Shown: positions 4,511 to 6,943 of the stretch, in pieces
How positions within the stretch are numbered: the first letter of the stretch is position 1
How the letters are laid out: every line of letters begins with the position of its first letter
Assembly: GCA_016463265.1 (NCBI GenBank)
Contig: JAEMRP010000049.1
Location: forward strand, 1 to 6,943
Length of the DNA: 6,943 nucleotides
From: Microbacteriaceae bacterium
Lineage (GTDB): Bacteria; Actinomycetota; Actinomycetes; Actinomycetales; Microbacteriaceae
Direction: 5' to 3'
Program-made: the position numbers and the translations under genes
Notes under the pieces: model-generated
The model's database searches: none
The model's input: only the letters and a program-made list of their open reading frames with translations
Told to the model about the DNA's origin: nothing

Positions 4511-6193
4511 ATGCAACGTTCCCGAACCGTCACCGCAATCCTTGCGTCGGCGTTGACCACCACCCTGGCTGTCGCCACACTCGTCGTCGGATCGACTCCG
4601 GCCGTCGCAGGAAAAGCGCCGAACAACGAGCCACGTCCGGCCGCAATGGGACCGCAATACACGTATAGCGGCGAGCGCAACAATCTCAGGAACCCCGCGT
4701 GGGGTTCTGTTTCGTTCGGTTTTGTCCGAACGGCGCCGCAGGGCTATAGCGACGGCATCTCGGCTTTGGCCGGAACGGATCGTCCCGGCGCCCGCGCCGT
4801 CTCCAACGCGATTAGCGCCCAGACCGAAAGCATCATCAACAATCGCAACTTGACCGACATGGTGTACGTGTTTGGTCAATTTCTTGACCACGACATCACC
4901 CGAACGATTAAACAAACAGGCGACCGCCAGCCCATCGCCGTTCCCACGGGCGATCCGCAATTTGACCCAGCGTCAACAGGCACAGCAACCATCCCGTTCA
5001 CTCGATCGACGTTTGTGACGAGCACGGGTACGTCGACCACGAACCCGCGACAGCAAAACAACTGGGTGACCGCATTCATCGACGGGTCACAGGTCTACGG
5101 TTCCGACGCTGATCGCGCGACGGCTCTTCGCACAATGACCGGTGGGTTGATGAAGACGAGCGAGGGCAACATGCTTCCGTTCAACAGTCTTCTTCTCGAA
5201 AACGACAACGACGCTCACCAGGTGGCCGATGAGAACCTCTTCTTGGCTGGGGATGTTCGCGCTAACGAGAACCCGGGCATCACGTCGCTCCAGACCCTGT
5301 TTGTGCGCGAACACAATCGCATCGCGGGACAGATCGCTGCGAGAAAACCCGGCCTCAGCGACGAAGCGATCTATCAGAAGGCGCGTCAGACGGTCATCGC
5401 CGAGATGCAGTGGATTGTCTACAACGAGTACCTGCCGGCACTGCTCGGCTCGAATGCCATGCCCGTGTACCGGGGTTACTCACCACGGGTGAACCCGTCG
5501 ATCTCTAACGAGTTCTCGACGGCGGCTTACCGCTTTGGCCACAGCATGTTGGACGACGAGGTTGGTCGACTCAACAACGACGGCACAGAGACAGACGGCG
5601 GTCCGCTGGAATTGGCGGCGGCTTTCTTCAATCCAACGGTGTTTGACCCGTCGTTACCCAACCACGAAGGTGACATTGACGTCTTTCTCAAAGCTGAAAT
5701 CACTGGTGAGGCGCAAGAAGTAGACGTCTACATCAACGACGGCGTGCGAAACTTCCTGTTTGGCCCTCCCGGGGCTGGCGGACTGGATTTGGCGGCACTC
5801 AACATCCAACGCGGGCGTGACCACGGGCTCGCAGATTACAACACGATGCGAGCTGCGTACGGACTCCCGAAGGTGACTGAATTCAGCCAGATCACGTCGG
5901 ATGCGGCGTTAGCTGCGCAACTGGCAGCCACCTACGGAGATGTCAACAGTGTTGATGCGTGGGTCGGTGGCTTGGCAGAAGATCACGTCGCCGGAGGTTC
6001 TCTCGGTCAGCTCTTCACCAAGGTCATCGTCAATCAGTTCTCGCGCCTTCGAACCGGTGACCGGCTGTATTTCGAGGCGTGGATGAGTAGACCGGATGTC
6101 GCGGCAATCAAGCGAACCTCGCTGGCGTCGATCATCACGGCGAACACCGCACTGACCACCGTGCAACGAAACGTGTTCGTGACGAACGGTTAA
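4511..6193 (+). CDS. Secreted haem peroxidase of the animal-type (peroxidase-cyclooxygenase) superfamily
   Basis: A 560-residue exported enzyme expected to use H2O2 to oxidise halides or organic substrates through covalently bound haem. Residues 1-33 are a Sec signal peptide with likely cleavage after AVA. Residues expected from the myeloperoxidase/lactoperoxidase family are present: distal Gln123, Asp126 (haem ester) and His127 in FGQFLDHDI; calcium ligands Asp128 plus Thr187, Phe189, Asp191 and Ser193 in TAFIDGSQVYG; catalytic Arg250 and ester Glu253 in RANEN; LFVREHNRIA (263-272); proximal His344 in YRFGHSM; and its partner Asn431 in ALNIQRGRDHG. Asn254 takes the place of the Met that forms the sulfonium haem link in myeloperoxidase. 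Beyond the signal peptide the protein is essentially one peroxidase domain. ATG 4511 is preceded by AATGAG at 5-nt spacing, a weak SD; the ATG at 4501 is out of frame. It converges on pntB with a 10-bp gap. Confidence 0.95.
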   Translation: MQRSRTVTAILASALTTTLAVATLVVGSTPAVAGKAPNNEPRPAAMGPQYTYSGERNNLRNPAWGSVSFGFVRTAPQGYSDGISALAGTDRPGARAVSNAISAQTESIINNRNLTDMVYVFGQFLDHDITRTIKQTGDRQPIAVPTGDPQFDPASTGTATIPFTRSTFVTSTGTSTTNPRQQNNWVTAFIDGSQVYGSDADRATALRTMTGGLMKTSEGNMLPFNSLLLENDNDAHQVADENLFLAGDVRANENPGITSLQTLFVREHNRIAGQIAARKPGLSDEAIYQKARQTVIAEMQWIVYNEYLPALLGSNAMPVYRGYSPRVNPSISNEFSTAAYRFGHSMLDDEVGRLNNDGTETDGGPLELAAAFFNPTVFDPSLPNHEGDIDVFLKAEITGEAQEVDVYINDGVRNFLFGPPGAGGLDLAALNIQRGRDHGLADYNTMRAAYGLPKVTEFSQITSDAALAAQLAATYGDVNSVDAWVGGLAEDHVAGGSLGQLFTKVIVNQFSRLRTGDRLYFEAWMSRPDVAAIKRTSLASIITANTALTTVQRNVFVTNG

Positions 6194-6203
6194 ATTCGCG
6201 GTG

Positions 6204-6943
6204 CTACAGCGCCTTGATGATGTCTTCGACGCGGTCCTTTGCGTCGCCGAACAGCATCAAGGCGTTGTCGCGGAAGAACAGAGGATTTTGAACTCCTGCG
6301 TAACCGGAACTCATTGACCGTTTGAACACCACGACCGTGCTCGCTTCCCAGACATGGAGAACGGGCATCCCAGCGATGGGGCTGCCCGGATCTTCCGCGG
6401 CGGCGGGGTTGACGGTGTCGTTGGCTCCGATGACGAGAACGACTGCGGTGCTCGCAAAGTCATCGTTCACTTCGTCCATTTCGAGAACGATGTCATACGG
6501 CACCTTCGCCTCGGCGAGAAGCACATTCATGTGCCCGGGGAGTCGACCAGCGACAGGGTGGATACCGAACCGCACGGTTATGCCCTTGGCAATCAATCGT
6601 TGCGTAAGCTCGGCGACCGGGTACTGCGCCTGCGCGACCGCCATTCCGTAACCCGGGGTGATGATGACCGTGTCCGCGCCGTTGAGCATCTCGGCCACGG
6701 ACGCGGCGTCGGTCTCATGAATTTCACCTTCTTCTTCTTCGCCGGCGGCCGCGGGCTTGGGAATCCCGAAGCCTCCCGCGATCACGGAAATGAATGAGCG
6801 GTTCATGGCCTTACACATGATGTACGACAGGTACGCACCGGAGGATCCGACGAGCGCACCTGTGACGATAAGGAGGTCGTTGTTGAGAAGGAATCCGGCT
6901 GCCGCGGCAGCCCAACCCGAGTAGCTGTTGAGCATCGACACAA
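6204..6943 (-). CDS. pntB: NAD(P) transhydrogenase subunit beta, C-terminal part
   Basis: This is the C-terminal 246 or so residues of PntB, which with PntA couples hydride transfer between NAD(H) and NADP(H) to proton flow across the membrane, chiefly supplying NADPH. The frame is still open at base 6943; the GTG at 6941 is an internal Val, and roughly half of the usual 460-residue protein is missing. Counting from that Val, membrane helices lie at about 8-20 and 22-43 (ending [10 protein letters not shown]). An acidic linker follows ([10 protein letters not shown], 67-76), then the NADP(H)-binding domain [14 protein letters not shown] (96-106), [15 protein letters not shown] (126-140), [12 protein letters not shown] (170-181), VFKRSM (205-210), [11 protein letters not shown] (213-223) and MLFGDAK (229-235). 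The ending matches full-length PntB. Other pnt genes would be expected upstream, beyond the right edge. The stop lies 10 bp from that of the peroxidase. Confidence 0.97.
   Translation of the reverse strand, partial: VSMLNSYSGWAAAAAGFLLNNDLLIVTGALVGSSGAYLSYIMCKAMNRSFISVIAGGFGIPKPAAAGEEEEGEIHETDAASVAEMLNGADTVIITPGYGMAVAQAQYPVAELTQRLIAKGITVRFGIHPVAGRLPGHMNVLLAEAKVPYDIVLEMDEVNDDFASTAVVLVIGANDTVNPAAAEDPGSPIAGMPVLHVWEASTVVVFKRSMSSGYAGVQNPLFFRDNALMLFGDAKDRVEDIIKAL

Noticed and set aside
4427..4960. 177-residue minus-strand ORF overlapping the peroxidase N-terminus
   Set aside because: It is antisense to the signal peptide and distal-His region of a clear peroxidase and has an Arg/Gly-rich composition typical of shadow frames.
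6175..6187. GTTCG-tga-CGAAC as terminator of the peroxidase gene
   Set aside because: A five-base stem inside the coding end with no T run after it; too weak to call.

Overview
The window looks like ordinary chromosomal DNA from an actinobacterium. Pointers are moderately high GC with a C/G preference at third codon positions, an actinobacterial-looking PntB, several TANNNT -10 boxes placed 5-7 nt from a start codon (the leaderless arrangement common in Actinobacteria), and short gaps. A small-genome Microbacteriaceae-type organism is a guess from overall flavour; no rRNA or marker gene confirms it. I see no insertion sequence, tRNA, rRNA, CRISPR array or phage gene.

Layout. Bases 1-570 (+) hold the end of a multi-pass membrane protein whose start lies outside the window. 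It converges on a two-gene minus-strand operon read from 2007 to 657. The first gene is a membrane-anchored protein with an allene-oxide-cyclase/dirigent-like barrel signature. The second is a membrane-anchored trypsin-like serine peptidase with an intact His-Asp-Ser triad and a perfect Shine-Dalgarno. A hairpin followed by TTTT lies just beyond the peptidase stop. Divergent from this operon, across an 86-bp gap with a 13-bp palindrome, is a plus-strand gene (2094-3377) fusing an N-terminal GNAT acetyltransferase to a C-terminal classic AAA ATPase. It converges on a minus-strand four-helix membrane protein resembling the DUF4239/bestrophin-like family (3410-4300).

Bases 4275-4430 (-) contain a candidate 51-codon small membrane protein gene. 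It overlaps the start of the DUF4239-like gene and carries a striking 14-bp stem-loop. Divergent from it, 4511-6193 (+) encodes a secreted haem peroxidase of the animal (peroxidase-cyclooxygenase) superfamily with essentially all catalytic, haem-linking and calcium-binding residues. It ends 10 bp from the stop of pntB, the NADP(H)-binding subunit of proton-translocating transhydrogenase, which runs off the right edge.

How they fit together: five of the seven products are membrane or exported proteins, but apart from the barrel/peptidase pair nothing ties the genes into one pathway. The most unusual items are the GNAT-AAA fusion with its operator-like palindrome, the small ORF with its embedded stem-loop, and the repeated leaderless-promoter layout in front of first genes, contrasted with a strong SD only on the internal operon gene.
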